From contig JAPOJQ010000013.1 in the NCBI GenBank assembly GCA_029978335.1, positions 1 to 42,694 on the forward strand: a stretch of DNA of 42,694 nucleotides. Reading direction: 5' to 3'. This document shows, one piece after another, positions 9,248-16,007 of this stretch (positions are counted from its first letter, which is position 1; every line of letters begins with the position of its first letter). The notes beneath the pieces are model-generated. The model did not search any database and was not told the origin of the DNA. It was given only the letters and a program-made list of their open reading frames with translations. The stretch comes from Actinomycetota bacterium. GTDB taxonomy: Bacteria; Actinomycetota; Acidimicrobiia; Acidimicrobiales; Ilumatobacteraceae. Position numbers and translations under genes: made by a program.

Positions 9248-9835
9248 ATGGCATCTTCCAGCGACGACCGAACCGAGCTGATCTCCGAACTCATCAATCT
9301 CCTCGCCGGGCCGGTGTCAAACGGGATGCGCGCGGCTGGTCAGATCAATCAACGACGCATTGAGGCGCAGCAGCATCTCGATGAGATGATTGCCGAGGTG
9401 CGTCGGGTTGCTCAAGTGGCGCAGCGAATGGTGGCGCTACTCGACGAGATCGAGGAACCGATTCGGCAAGCTGTGCCGCAACTTGCACGGGCCGCACAGT
9501 TCATCGGGTCGGTGCTTGATGATGCACCAGAAGATGCTGGCCGCCAACTGGCAGCAGCTCTTGCATCGGTGCAGCGACTTGCCGATGGCATGGGTCCGCT
9601 GCTGATGCTCGCCCAAGGGGCGGCAGGGATGTTTGGTCAACGCCCGGCGCCATCAAACGCCGCAACGCCTGCATCGACATCTGCAGCATCGGGTACCCCA
9701 AAGAAGCAGGCTGCTACCAAGGCGGCTGGTGGCAAGAAGGCGCCCGCAAAGAAGGCACCAGCGAAGAAGGCTCCGGCGAAGAAGATGGCGGTGAAGAAGG
9801 CTCCGGCGAAAAAGGTTGCGGGAACCCGTCGCTGA
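9248..9835 (+). CDS. Helical protein with histone-like Lys/Ala/Pro tail
   Basis: A 195-residue protein with two distinct parts. Residues about 1-130 are predicted helical, with amphipathic coiled-coil-like stretches (INQRRIEAQQHLDEMIAEV and following) and no enzyme motif. Residues about 155-195 are a basic tail of repeated KKAPAK units, like the tails of eukaryotic H1, bacterial HU-type proteins and some actinobacterial storage-granule proteins. No signal peptide is seen. A nucleoid- or granule-associated role (phasin-like organisation) is possible but unproven. It lies 9 bases after gcvP and has its own -10 box. The tail codons vary, so it is not a pure DNA repeat. Function not recognised. 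Confidence 0.75.
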   Translation: MASSSDDRTELISELINLLAGPVSNGMRAAGQINQRRIEAQQHLDEMIAEVRRVAQVAQRMVALLDEIEEPIRQAVPQLARAAQFIGSVLDDAPEDAGRQLAAALASVQRLADGMGPLLMLAQGAAGMFGQRPAPSNAATPASTSAASGTPKKQAATKAAGGKKAPAKKAPAKKAPAKKMAVKKAPAKKVAGTRR

Positions 9836-9837
9836 CC

Positions 9838-10875
9838 TCAGCGACGAAGGAATGGGAGGGCGACCACTACTCCCGGCAAGCGCGTGCCGCGCACATCGAC
9901 TTCAATCGCGTCACCAATTGCGCACTCGGGCGGGAGAAACGCCATCGCAATACCGTGACCGAGTGTCGGTGAATAGTTGCCAGACGTCACCGTCGCCACC
10001 ATCACACCATCGGCGAAGACGGCGTTCCCTTCACGCGGCGGACGGCGACCTTCGGTACTGATACCGCGTAACCGGCGTTGGAGCCCGGCGGCGCGCTCTC
10101 GCTCAATTGCCGATGCGCCGCGGTACCTCCCGTCGGTGGCGAGGACCCATCCGAGACCGGCCTGTAACGGGGTGATGCCCGGTCCAAGCTCATGGCCGTG
10201 GAGTGGTAATCCGGCCTCGAGCCGAAGCGTGTCGCGTGCACCAAGGCCTGCCGGCGTCGCCCCAGCATCGATGAATTGACTCCAGATGGTTGGAGCGTTG
10301 GCAGATGGCACCGCAATTTCGATTCCGTCTTCTCCGGTGTAGCCCGTGCCAGCAACCGTGACGGCGATTCCATCGATCGTCATGAAGGCGACGTCGAACC
10401 GGCCGACTGCTGCCGCGTCAGGCATCAAACGTTGGAGGATCGCACGAGCGGTGGGCCCTTGCACCGCGATGACCGCGCGCTCAGCAGTGACGTCACGTCC
10501 ACCGAGGGCCTCGATCACACGTGAGGTGTTGGACGCATTCGGCATGACATCCAAGGTGCCATCGGGCAGCCACCACACGATGATGTCATCGAGCACCGAA
10601 CCGTCATCGTCGAGGAGGTGGGTGTACTGGGCTCGGCCAGGGTGGATCTTGGACAGGTCGTTGGTGAGTACTGAACCAACCCTGGCGACCTCGTCTGGAT
10701 CTGTAATGCGAACGGTACCGAGGTGCGACACATCGAAGATGGCGGTCAACTCGCGACAGGCTCGATGCTCAGCAAGGGTGCCTTCGTATTCAAGAGGCAT
10801 ATCCCACCCCCCGAACTCAGCGAATTTGGCGCCGAGTTCGCGATGAGCGGCGTCGAGTGGTGAACGACGATTCAG
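9838..10875 (-). CDS. gcvT: Aminomethyltransferase, T protein (apparent CTG start)
   Basis: The T protein of glycine cleavage: it moves the methylene unit from aminomethyl-GcvH to tetrahydrofolate and releases ammonia. Marks are DVSHLG, NDLSKI, AGTGYTGEDGIEI (folate region), LGARDTLRLEAGLPLHG and the GYSP-like GNYSPTLGHG. The first ATG (10800) would cut off the conserved N-terminal LGAKFAEFGGWDMP block. In the correct frame there is no ATG, GTG or TTG between the upstream TGA (10897-10899) and 10800; the only near-cognate start is CTG 10875. It gives the expected N-terminus and overlaps the merR stop as CTGA. The length is then 345 residues, normal for the family. It is the last gene of the gcvH-merR cluster, convergent with the gene at 9248. 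Confidence 0.93.
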   Translation of the reverse strand: MNRRSPLDAAHRELGAKFAEFGGWDMPLEYEGTLAEHRACRELTAIFDVSHLGTVRITDPDEVARVGSVLTNDLSKIHPGRAQYTHLLDDDGSVLDDIIVWWLPDGTLDVMPNASNTSRVIEALGGRDVTAERAVIAVQGPTARAILQRLMPDAAAVGRFDVAFMTIDGIAVTVAGTGYTGEDGIEIAVPSANAPTIWSQFIDAGATPAGLGARDTLRLEAGLPLHGHELGPGITPLQAGLGWVLATDGRYRGASAIERERAAGLQRRLRGISTEGRRPPREGNAVFADGVMVATVTSGNYSPTLGHGIAMAFLPPECAIGDAIEVDVRGTRLPGVVVALPFLRR

Positions 10876-11342
10876 AGTGCGACCGCCTCGGGTCCCTCAT
10901 TGCTCATGAGCGGTACCAGTTGAGCGTCAACGTCGTCGCGCACGCCTTCAAGCGACAACACGTTCAGCACGCCTTGGCCCTGGCGAAGCACATCGATGAG
11001 TTGGTCGTCGTGGGCGAGCACCACCGACTGCCCACTGATCACGAGATGAGCGGACGAGATATCGGACGCCACGTGCTCGCGCAGATAGGCAAACACCTCC
11101 CGAACGGACTCGAGTCGGATACCTGCATCGAGCAGCGACTTGATGACCCGCAGTTCGAGAAGGTCTTGGTAGCTGTACCGACGACGTGAGCCGCTCCCCG
11201 CTGCATCGAGCAAGGACGGCCGAATGAGGTCAGTACGTGCCCAGTAGTCGAGTTGCCGGTAGCTGATGCCAACGACGGCGGCCGCTTGGCGTCCGCTGTA
11301 CCCATCAATGTCGGGGTGATCGGCGAGATGGGGCATGGGCAT
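10872..11342 (-). CDS. MerR-family transcriptional regulator (Rv1830 type)
   Basis: A 156-residue MerR-type regulator. The N-terminal winged helix begins GYSGRQAAAVVGISYRQLDYW and continues through a GSGSRRRYSYQDLLELRVI wing, followed by a dimerisation helix (LLDAGIRLESVREVFAYL) and a small C-terminal domain without effector cysteines. Position and sequence match the second MerR gene of the mycobacterial gcvH-garA-ftsR-DUF151-merR block (Rv1830). AAAGG precedes the first ATG so closely that the second ATG (11336) may be the real start. It has its own promoter (11393-11421) with a palindrome near the predicted transcription start, suggesting autoregulation. Its CTC-TGA end provides the CTG of gcvT, so the two genes are probably translationally coupled. 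Confidence 0.88.
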   Translation of the reverse strand: MPMPHLADHPDIDGYSGRQAAAVVGISYRQLDYWARTDLIRPSLLDAAGSGSRRRYSYQDLLELRVIKSLLDAGIRLESVREVFAYLREHVASDISSAHLVISGQSVVLAHDDQLIDVLRQGQGVLNVLSLEGVRDDVDAQLVPLMSNEGPEAVAL

Positions 11343-11370
11343 CCTTTCGAGGGCAACACGGGATTACACG

Positions 11371-11384
11371 GTCGTAACTACGAC
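11371..11384. promoter_or_regulatory. Palindromic operator candidate GTCGTA-AC-TACGAC
   Basis: A perfect 6+6 inverted repeat with a 2-base centre, about 9 bases downstream of the -10 box, thus at or just after the predicted transcription start. This is a plausible autorepression site for the MerR protein encoded immediately downstream. The protein-site match is inferred. Confidence 0.5.
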
Positions 11385-11392
11385 AGGGTGAC

Positions 11393-11421
11393 AATCTACG
11401 GACTGTGCCGCGCGGCGTCAA
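11393..11421 (-). promoter_or_regulatory. Sigma70-type promoter of merR-gcvT
   Basis: On the minus strand, TTGACG (11416-11421), a 17-base spacer and TAGATT (11393-11398). It begins just after the DUF151 gene's stop. This is the best -35/-10 pair in the window, and it gives a leader of about 45 bases. Confidence 0.7.
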
Positions 11422-11425
11422 CCGG

Positions 11426-11908
11426 TCAGGATTGGCCAAAGTCTTCGGGGTTGACGTTTTCCAAGAAATCATGGAACTCGTCGATGATGTCGTCCGACTC
11501 TGGCTCGTCATCAACCGGTGGTCGACCTGCCGCTTCGAGTACATCGTCAACGGCTTCGATCATTGCCCCACAACGAAGAGCGATAGCGCAACCATCAGAA
11601 GGTCGACACGGCACCGTGAGTGTCTCCCCGGTGGCGGATGTGATCGACAGCTCGGCGAAGTAGGTGTGATCGCGCACCTCGGTGATGGTCACTCGGTCAA
11701 CGGTCGCGTTGAGGGCCTCAACCATGTCGATGATGAGGTCATGGGTCAATGGTCGCGGCGGCTCGATGCCCTCAAGGGCGGAGTGGATCGCAGCCGCTTC
11801 GGGATTACCGATGTAGATCGGTAGTAACCGGCGAGCCTCACCGCGCTCTTGCAGCAGCACCATTGGCGTGTTTGCCGGGAGCTCTACCCTGACGCCGACG
11901 ATCTCCAT
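11426..11908 (-). CDS. DUF151 bifunctional nuclease-like protein
   Basis: A 160-residue DUF151 (bifunctional nuclease domain) protein. Typical features are VGVRVELPANTPMVLLQE at the start, LPIYIGNPEAAAI, PPRPLTHDL, RPSDGCAIALR in the middle, and an acidic tail ending in a PEDF-type motif, as in mycobacterial Rv1829. The plant relative has DNase/RNase activity; the bacterial role is not settled. ATG 11908 is chosen because GGGGAGG lies 8 bases before it; the earlier GTG (11917) falls inside that ribosome site. It follows the ftsR-type gene after about 74 bases and precedes the merR promoter. Confidence 0.92.
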   Translation of the reverse strand: MEIVGVRVELPANTPMVLLQERGEARRLLPIYIGNPEAAAIHSALEGIEPPRPLTHDLIIDMVEALNATVDRVTITEVRDHTYFAELSITSATGETLTVPCRPSDGCAIALRCGAMIEAVDDVLEAAGRPPVDDEPESDDIIDEFHDFLENVNPEDFGQS

Positions 11909-11982
11909 CTGACTCACCTCCCCGACCCTATCGCCAGAGTCGATCGGGGAAATCGCTGATCGTCACTCGATAGTCGAGTTGG

Positions 11983-12804
11983 TTAGAGCAGGTCGCGCAG
12001 CGCCGTATCGACAAATGCGGCGCGGAGGCGGGCACCCGCCTCGGAGAGTTCTCGAGCCTTGCTTGCGAGTTTCGCTCGTTGGCTTGCGTCGCCGTGTCGG
12101 AGGTGTGGAGAGATGACCTGTTCGATGAGCGACGCTTCGCGCTCAGCAGCAGTGCGCCAAGCACGAAGGTGGCGTGCGTCAATGCCGCTGCGAAGCAGTG
12201 TCCGGGCTGACCGTGCGATGATCACTTCGTTCTCGCCGTAGGTCGATGGTCCCGACGAATGACGACTTTTGACGATGCCGAATGACTCGAGGTCGGACAG
12301 TTCAGTCTCGGTGAGCCCTGTCATCGAGCGGAACTCGTCTCTACCGAGAATGACACCCGGCAGGAGTTGAGCGTCACCGTGTTGAGGGCCACGTTCAGGC
12401 GTTGGTGGCCGGCGCGCCGTGCTCGCGGCGCCAGTACTCGAAGGATGTTGCGTCACGCTCAGTGGCCGCGACTCAGCTGGCAACGGCGATGCCGGCACCA
12501 CCGACGGCCGCTCAACGCCGTGCGGTCGGCTCATCTCTCCCGATGGATCGATTTCACCCGATGCAATCCGGTCGCGAATCACGCGAAGCGGAAGATAATT
12601 CTCGCGCTGTTCGGTAAGGATGACGCGCAGCAGTTCGACATCGGTGTCATGAAAGCGTCGGTAACCCGACGAGGTTCGCTCCGGCGCGATCAAGCCCTGG
12701 CTCTCCAAGAATCTGATCTTGGAGATCGTCACCTCAGGAAACTCTTCGACCAACATGCCGAGAACTTCGCCAATGGTCAGGTAATCGGCTTGGGTTTCAG
12801 CCAT
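11983..12804 (-). CDS. ftsR: MerR-family regulator, FtsR (Rv1828) type
   Basis: A 273-residue MerR-like transcription factor. The N-terminal winged helix (YLTIGEVLGMLVEEFPEVTISKIRFLESQGL, about residues 7-38) with SGYRRF and the dimerisation region LTEQRENYLPLRVIRDRI matches actinobacterial FtsR, which controls cell-division genes such as ftsZ in corynebacteria and mycobacteria. A Pro/Ser-rich linker (about 95-150) leads to a second helical domain beginning LGRDEFRSMTGLTETEL. The frame extends upstream to 12906, but ATG 12804 gives the family N-terminus and overlaps the FHA gene's stop by 8 bases, indicating co-translation. Naming rests on sequence and synteny; the target genes here are unknown. 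Confidence 0.85.
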   Translation of the reverse strand: MAETQADYLTIGEVLGMLVEEFPEVTISKIRFLESQGLIAPERTSSGYRRFHDTDVELLRVILTEQRENYLPLRVIRDRIASGEIDPSGEMSRPHGVERPSVVPASPLPAESRPLSVTQHPSSTGAASTARRPPTPERGPQHGDAQLLPGVILGRDEFRSMTGLTETELSDLESFGIVKSRHSSGPSTYGENEVIIARSARTLLRSGIDARHLRAWRTAAEREASLIEQVISPHLRHGDASQRAKLASKARELSEAGARLRAAFVDTALRDLL

Positions 12805-13282
12805 CCGAACGCTCAAAAAAGACCAAGCGGAACTTGCCGATCTGCACCTCGTCACCGTGCCGAAGCACGGCGGCTTCGATGCGCTCTTGATTGACGTAGG
12901 TGCCATTCAAGGAACCGGAATCGAGCACTTCGTAATCGTCATTCCGACGAAGAATTTCGGCATGTCGACGTGAGACGGTGATGTCGTCGAGAACGATCTC
13001 GGAGTCGGGGTGACGTCCGATTCTCGTGGTGTCGGTGTCGAGCGCAAACCGTGCTCCGGCAAGCCCGCCTGATCGCACAATGAGCACACCGATGCCTTTG
13101 GAGAGCTCGCCGAGGGGTACATTGATGTCATCGGCGTGGCCAGCGGCATCTTGCAGAGGGTCAACCGTGATCAACGTCACCGTTCGGTCATCGAGTACAT
13201 CGAGTGGGGCCCCACAACTGGAGCAGAAATTGCTCTCGGGGGGATTCCGATGTCCGCACTGGTTGCAGAACACGTACGACAT
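12797..13282 (-). CDS. Zinc-ribbon / FHA-domain protein (GarA/OdhI-like)
   Basis: A 161-residue signalling adaptor. The C-terminal FHA domain (about residues 75-155) has the phosphothreonine-binding marks GRHPDSEI, SRRHAEI and SLNGTYVN. Its place after gcvH and before ftsR is that of GarA, which in mycobacteria inhibits 2-oxoglutarate dehydrogenase and activates glutamate synthase until phosphorylated near its N-terminus. Here the N-terminus has a four-cysteine zinc ribbon (C6, C9, C20, C23), and a Thr-rich segment RTVTL (T34, T36) lies where the GarA phosphosite would be. Whether that segment is phosphorylated is inference. It starts 5 bases after the gcvH stop. Confidence 0.88.
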   Translation of the reverse strand: MSYVFCNQCGHRNPPESNFCSSCGAPLDVLDDRTVTLITVDPLQDAAGHADDINVPLGELSKGIGVLIVRSGGLAGARFALDTDTTRIGRHPDSEIVLDDITVSRRHAEILRRNDDYEVLDSGSLNGTYVNQERIEAAVLRHGDEVQIGKFRLVFFERSDG

Positions 13283-13287
13283 CTTGT

Positions 13288-13671
13288 TCAGCCCTCGGTC
13301 ATGGATCGGTAGGCATCGGCGTCGAGAAGTGCATCCAACGTCGATGGATCTCCAATACGCAGTTCCAGGATCCAGCCCGAATCGTACGGATCGGAATTGA
13401 CCAGCGACGGATCATCAACGATCGCCTGATTGACGGCGGTCACCACGCCTTCGAGCGGTGAGTAAACCTCGGATACCGACTTCGTGCTTTCGATCTCCCC
13501 GCAGACCGCTCCCCCGCCGAATTCAGCCCCGACTGTGGGAAGTTCGACGAACACCACGTCGCCGAGGGCATCTTGGGCATAGTCGGTCACACCGATGCGC
13601 ACGATCCCATCGTCACCTACACGGACCCACTCATGATCATTGGTGTACCTGAGGTCGCCGGGGATCTCCAT
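13288..13671 (-). CDS. gcvH: Glycine cleavage system H protein
   Basis: The lipoyl carrier of the glycine cleavage system, 127 residues. The family start LRYTNDHEWV follows ATG 13671; the open frame runs on upstream to 13887 but that part overlaps pgsA out of frame. The lipoylated lysine is K64 in IESTKSVSEVYSP. A TACGGT box lies 8 bases before the ATG and no Shine-Dalgarno site is seen, so transcription probably begins here and continues through the FHA, ftsR and DUF151 genes. It is separated from gcvP and gcvT by the regulators. Confidence 0.97.
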   Translation of the reverse strand: MEIPGDLRYTNDHEWVRVGDDGIVRIGVTDYAQDALGDVVFVELPTVGAEFGGGAVCGEIESTKSVSEVYSPLEGVVTAVNQAIVDDPSLVNSDPYDSGWILELRIGDPSTLDALLDADAYRSMTEG

Positions 13672-13679
13672 AGGAAACA

Positions 13680-13685
13680 ACCGTA
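13680..13685 (-). promoter_or_regulatory. Leaderless -10 box for gcvH
   Basis: On the minus strand, TACGGT is followed by 8 bases and then ATG 13671. Confidence 0.4.
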
Positions 13686-13720
13686 GCCGCCGCGAGTCGC
13701 TGCTCGCACGCTGGTGCAGG

Positions 13721-14326
13721 TCAGTGCGATCGTCCTGATCGGATGCCGGCTCGCACGGCAGGTACGTACGCCACAGCGGTGTACCAGCTGAGGATGAGCC
13801 CGGGCGGACCAAGGATCCACGCCGCCACCTCGAATGCTGATGCGATGGGCATGTTGCTTGCACCCATGAGGAATCCGGGGAAGGCAAACATCAGCAAAAA
13901 TGTGGCGGTCTTGCCCCACCACGTGACATCAAATCGCTCCATAGAGAAGGCCACCGTAGCGATGACCATCGTTGCGCCGACCAGCACTTCTCGAACGAGT
14001 ACTGCAATGGAGAACCAGACCGGTGCAGAGCCATCGATGATGAGTGACACGATGCCGACAACGAAGAGCAGCCGGTCGACCGTTGGATCAAACACCTTGC
14101 CGAATTCACTCGTTTGGTTCAGCCGACGAGCGACGTAGCCATCGACCCAATCGGTTGCGCCAAGTCCACCGAGCATCCACGCCGCGATGTGGCGGTTCTC
14201 GAGTCCAAAGAGGACCCACACGAACACCGGAAGACACGCGAGACGTAGCGCGGTAATGAGGTTCGGCCATGTCCACAGACCGCTCAGCAGTGTTGGGCGC
14301 TCGCTCCCCGCCTTATCTCTTGGCAC
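13721..14326 (-). CDS. pgsA: CDP-alcohol phosphatidyltransferase (phosphatidylglycerophosphate synthase type)
   Basis: An integral membrane enzyme of the CDP-alcohol phosphatidyltransferase family, which makes phosphatidylglycerophosphate or a related lipid from CDP-diacylglycerol. The signature DG-x2-AR-x8-G-x3-D-x3-D is complete in DGYVARRLNQTSEFGKVFDP and the following TVD. About five or six hydrophobic helices span the 201 residues. GTG 14326 is supported by a TACGCT box 6 bases upstream. A pgsA paralogue also lies near gcvH in mycobacteria (pgsA2). Glycerol-3-phosphate as acceptor is the likeliest, but inositol-phosphate or cardiolipin-forming relatives share the motif. Confidence 0.88.
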   Translation of the reverse strand: MPRDKAGSERPTLLSGLWTWPNLITALRLACLPVFVWVLFGLENRHIAAWMLGGLGATDWVDGYVARRLNQTSEFGKVFDPTVDRLLFVVGIVSLIIDGSAPVWFSIAVLVREVLVGATMVIATVAFSMERFDVTWWGKTATFLLMFAFPGFLMGASNMPIASAFEVAAWILGPPGLILSWYTAVAYVPAVRAGIRSGRSH

Positions 14327-14330
14327 GTCC

Positions 14331-14344
14331 GGAGCGTACGCTCC
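14331..14344. promoter_or_regulatory. Symmetric bidirectional -10 palindrome (pgsA / HIT gene)
   Basis: A 14-base perfect palindrome GGAGCGTACGCTCC. On the plus strand TACGCT (14337-14342) is 6 bases before ATG 14349; on the minus strand TACGCT (14333-14338) is 6 bases before GTG 14326. The two boxes share the central TA. This implies two leaderless, mutually exclusive divergent transcripts from one site. Confidence 0.6.
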
Positions 14345-14348
14345 TCAC

Positions 14349-14774
14349 ATGCCAACCGTCTTCACCAGAATCCTCAACGGGGAGATTCCAGGAACATTTG
14401 TCTGGCGGGATGAACGATGCGCAGCATTCATGTCGATCAACCCCATGGCGCACGGTCATGTGCTGGTGATTCCGGTAGCGGAGATTGATCACTGGGTTGA
14501 TCTTGGCCCAGCCGATGCGGCACATCTATTCGCCGTTGCCCACCACATTGCGAGCGCCCAACGTGCTGCATTCGCCCCTGAACGGGTAGGACTCATCGTC
14601 GCTGGGTATGAAGTGCCGCACACCCATGTGCACGTGATCCCCACGAATGACATGGGTCAACTTTCATTCGCGAACGCGGCGATGTCGGTCGAACGATCCT
14701 CGCTTGAGAGTGCTGCGGCCGCGATCAGACACGCCTTGCGCGCTGCGGGCCATGACACGGAGGTAGTTGGATGA
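14349..14774 (+). CDS. HIT-family nucleotide hydrolase
   Basis: A 141-residue histidine-triad protein. The catalytic triad is HTHVHVIP (about residues 91-98), and the N-terminal FTRILNGEIPG, then AFMSINPMAHGHVLVIP, are typical of the Hint/HinT branch, which hydrolyses adenosine 5'-phosphoramidates and related AMP conjugates. ATG 14349 was chosen: an upstream extension would cross the divergent pgsA gene, and the bidirectional -10 element lies 6 bases before it. Its stop overlaps the next start as ATGA, so it forms a two-gene unit with the beta-lactamase-like hydrolase. Confidence 0.93.
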   Translation: MPTVFTRILNGEIPGTFVWRDERCAAFMSINPMAHGHVLVIPVAEIDHWVDLGPADAAHLFAVAHHIASAQRAAFAPERVGLIVAGYEVPHTHVHVIPTNDMGQLSFANAAMSVERSSLESAAAAIRHALRAAGHDTEVVG

Positions 14775-15976
14775 GTTCACTTGGAATCGACCCGACTCGG
14801 TTATCTCGAATCGATGATCACTTCGCCAAATACGTCGACGACGGTCGCCTTGCTGGCTGGCAGGTGCTGATCCAGCGACACGGCCAACTCGTCCATCAAA
14901 GGACCTACGGGATGCGCGATCTCGAAGCAGGTCGCGCCTTCGATGACGACACGATTGTGCGCCTGTATTCCATGACCAAGCCGATCACCTCAGTGGCAGC
15001 GATGATGCTGCTCGAAGAGGGCCGCTTGCAGTTGAAGGACCCCGTGGCGGCATATATCCCGTCATTCGCTGATACACGTGTCTATCGCTCGGGCTCGATC
15101 CAACGTCCGGTTACCGAACCGCAGACCGAACCGATGTTGATCTGGCATCTGCTCACGCATATGTCTGGTCTTACCTACGGCTTTCACAACACCCATGCGG
15201 TCGATGCGATGTACCGAGCAGCTGGCTTCGAATGGGGGCAGCCCGAGGACCTCGACCTCGCTCAATGCTGCGACCGTTGGGCATCATTGCCATTGGTGTT
15301 CCAGCCCGGAACGGAATGGAACTACGGCATCTCGACCGATGTGCTCGGACGGGTAGTTGAAGTCGTTGCCGGCTGCGACCTTGAAACCTTCTTCCGAACT
15401 CGGATTCTCGATCCCCTCGGGATGAACGACACCACCTTTCACCTGCCTGACGCGTCAGCGGATCGCTTGGCTGCGCTGTATGTCCCGCACCCAACTGACG
15501 GTAAGGCAGTTCGCGCACCAGAATTCCTCATCCGACCGCTTCGCCCCAAGATGCTCTCGGGCGGTGGCGGTCTCTACGGCACGGCATCGGACTACCTCCG
15601 GTTCTGTCAGATGCTCCTCGGTGGTGGTGCCTTCGAAGGTGAGCGAATTCTCGGGCGACACACCGTCGACTACATGGGCTCGAACCACCTGCCCGGCGGT
15701 GTCGATCTCGAGACGATCGGTCGCCCGCTATTCGCCGAGTCGACGTTCACGGGCATGGGATTTGGTCTCGGCTTCTCCGTCGTGATCGATCCCGCTGAGA
15801 ACAAGGTTCCGTCATCCGTCGGCGAAATGGCCTGGGGCGGCGCGGCAAGCACCGCGTTCTGGGTTGACCCGGTTGAGGACCTCGCAGTGGTGTTCCTCAC
15901 TCAGTTGATGCCGTCGAGCACGCATCCAATTCGACCGCTGTTGAAGCAGCTCGTCTATCAGGCGCTTGTCGACTGA
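14771..15976 (+). CDS. Serine hydrolase, class C beta-lactamase / family VIII esterase type
   Basis: A 401-residue protein of the beta-lactamase-related (class C / penicillin-binding) fold. The nucleophile motif is SMTK (S67, K70). The second-motif tyrosine is Y185 in WNYGIS, and WGGAAST near the C-terminus replaces the KTG motif, as in family VIII carboxylesterases. No signal peptide is seen, so it is probably cytoplasmic, which favours an esterase over a drug-resistance role. It overlaps the HIT gene by 4 bases (ATGA). Substrate unknown. Confidence 0.87.
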   Translation: MSSLGIDPTRLSRIDDHFAKYVDDGRLAGWQVLIQRHGQLVHQRTYGMRDLEAGRAFDDDTIVRLYSMTKPITSVAAMMLLEEGRLQLKDPVAAYIPSFADTRVYRSGSIQRPVTEPQTEPMLIWHLLTHMSGLTYGFHNTHAVDAMYRAAGFEWGQPEDLDLAQCCDRWASLPLVFQPGTEWNYGISTDVLGRVVEVVAGCDLETFFRTRILDPLGMNDTTFHLPDASADRLAALYVPHPTDGKAVRAPEFLIRPLRPKMLSGGGGLYGTASDYLRFCQMLLGGGAFEGERILGRHTVDYMGSNHLPGGVDLETIGRPLFAESTFTGMGFGLGFSVVIDPAENKVPSSVGEMAWGGAASTAFWVDPVEDLAVVFLTQLMPSSTHPIRPLLKQLVYQALVD

Positions 15977-15978
15977 GG

Positions 15979-16007
15979 TCCGCCTTCAGAACAATGTCGT
16001 AGGCGGA
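15979..16007. terminator. Hairpin between convergent genes
   Basis: TCCGCCT (15979-15985) and AGGCGGA (16001-16007) form a perfect 7-base stem across the convergent stops of the hydrolase and the SRAP gene. There is no T-run on either strand, so a termination role is only suggested. Confidence 0.3.

Noticed and set aside
14771-15976. Antibiotic-resistance beta-lactamase
   Set aside because: It has the fold and SxxK motif, but no signal peptide and an esterase-like WGGA third motif. A family VIII esterase is more likely.
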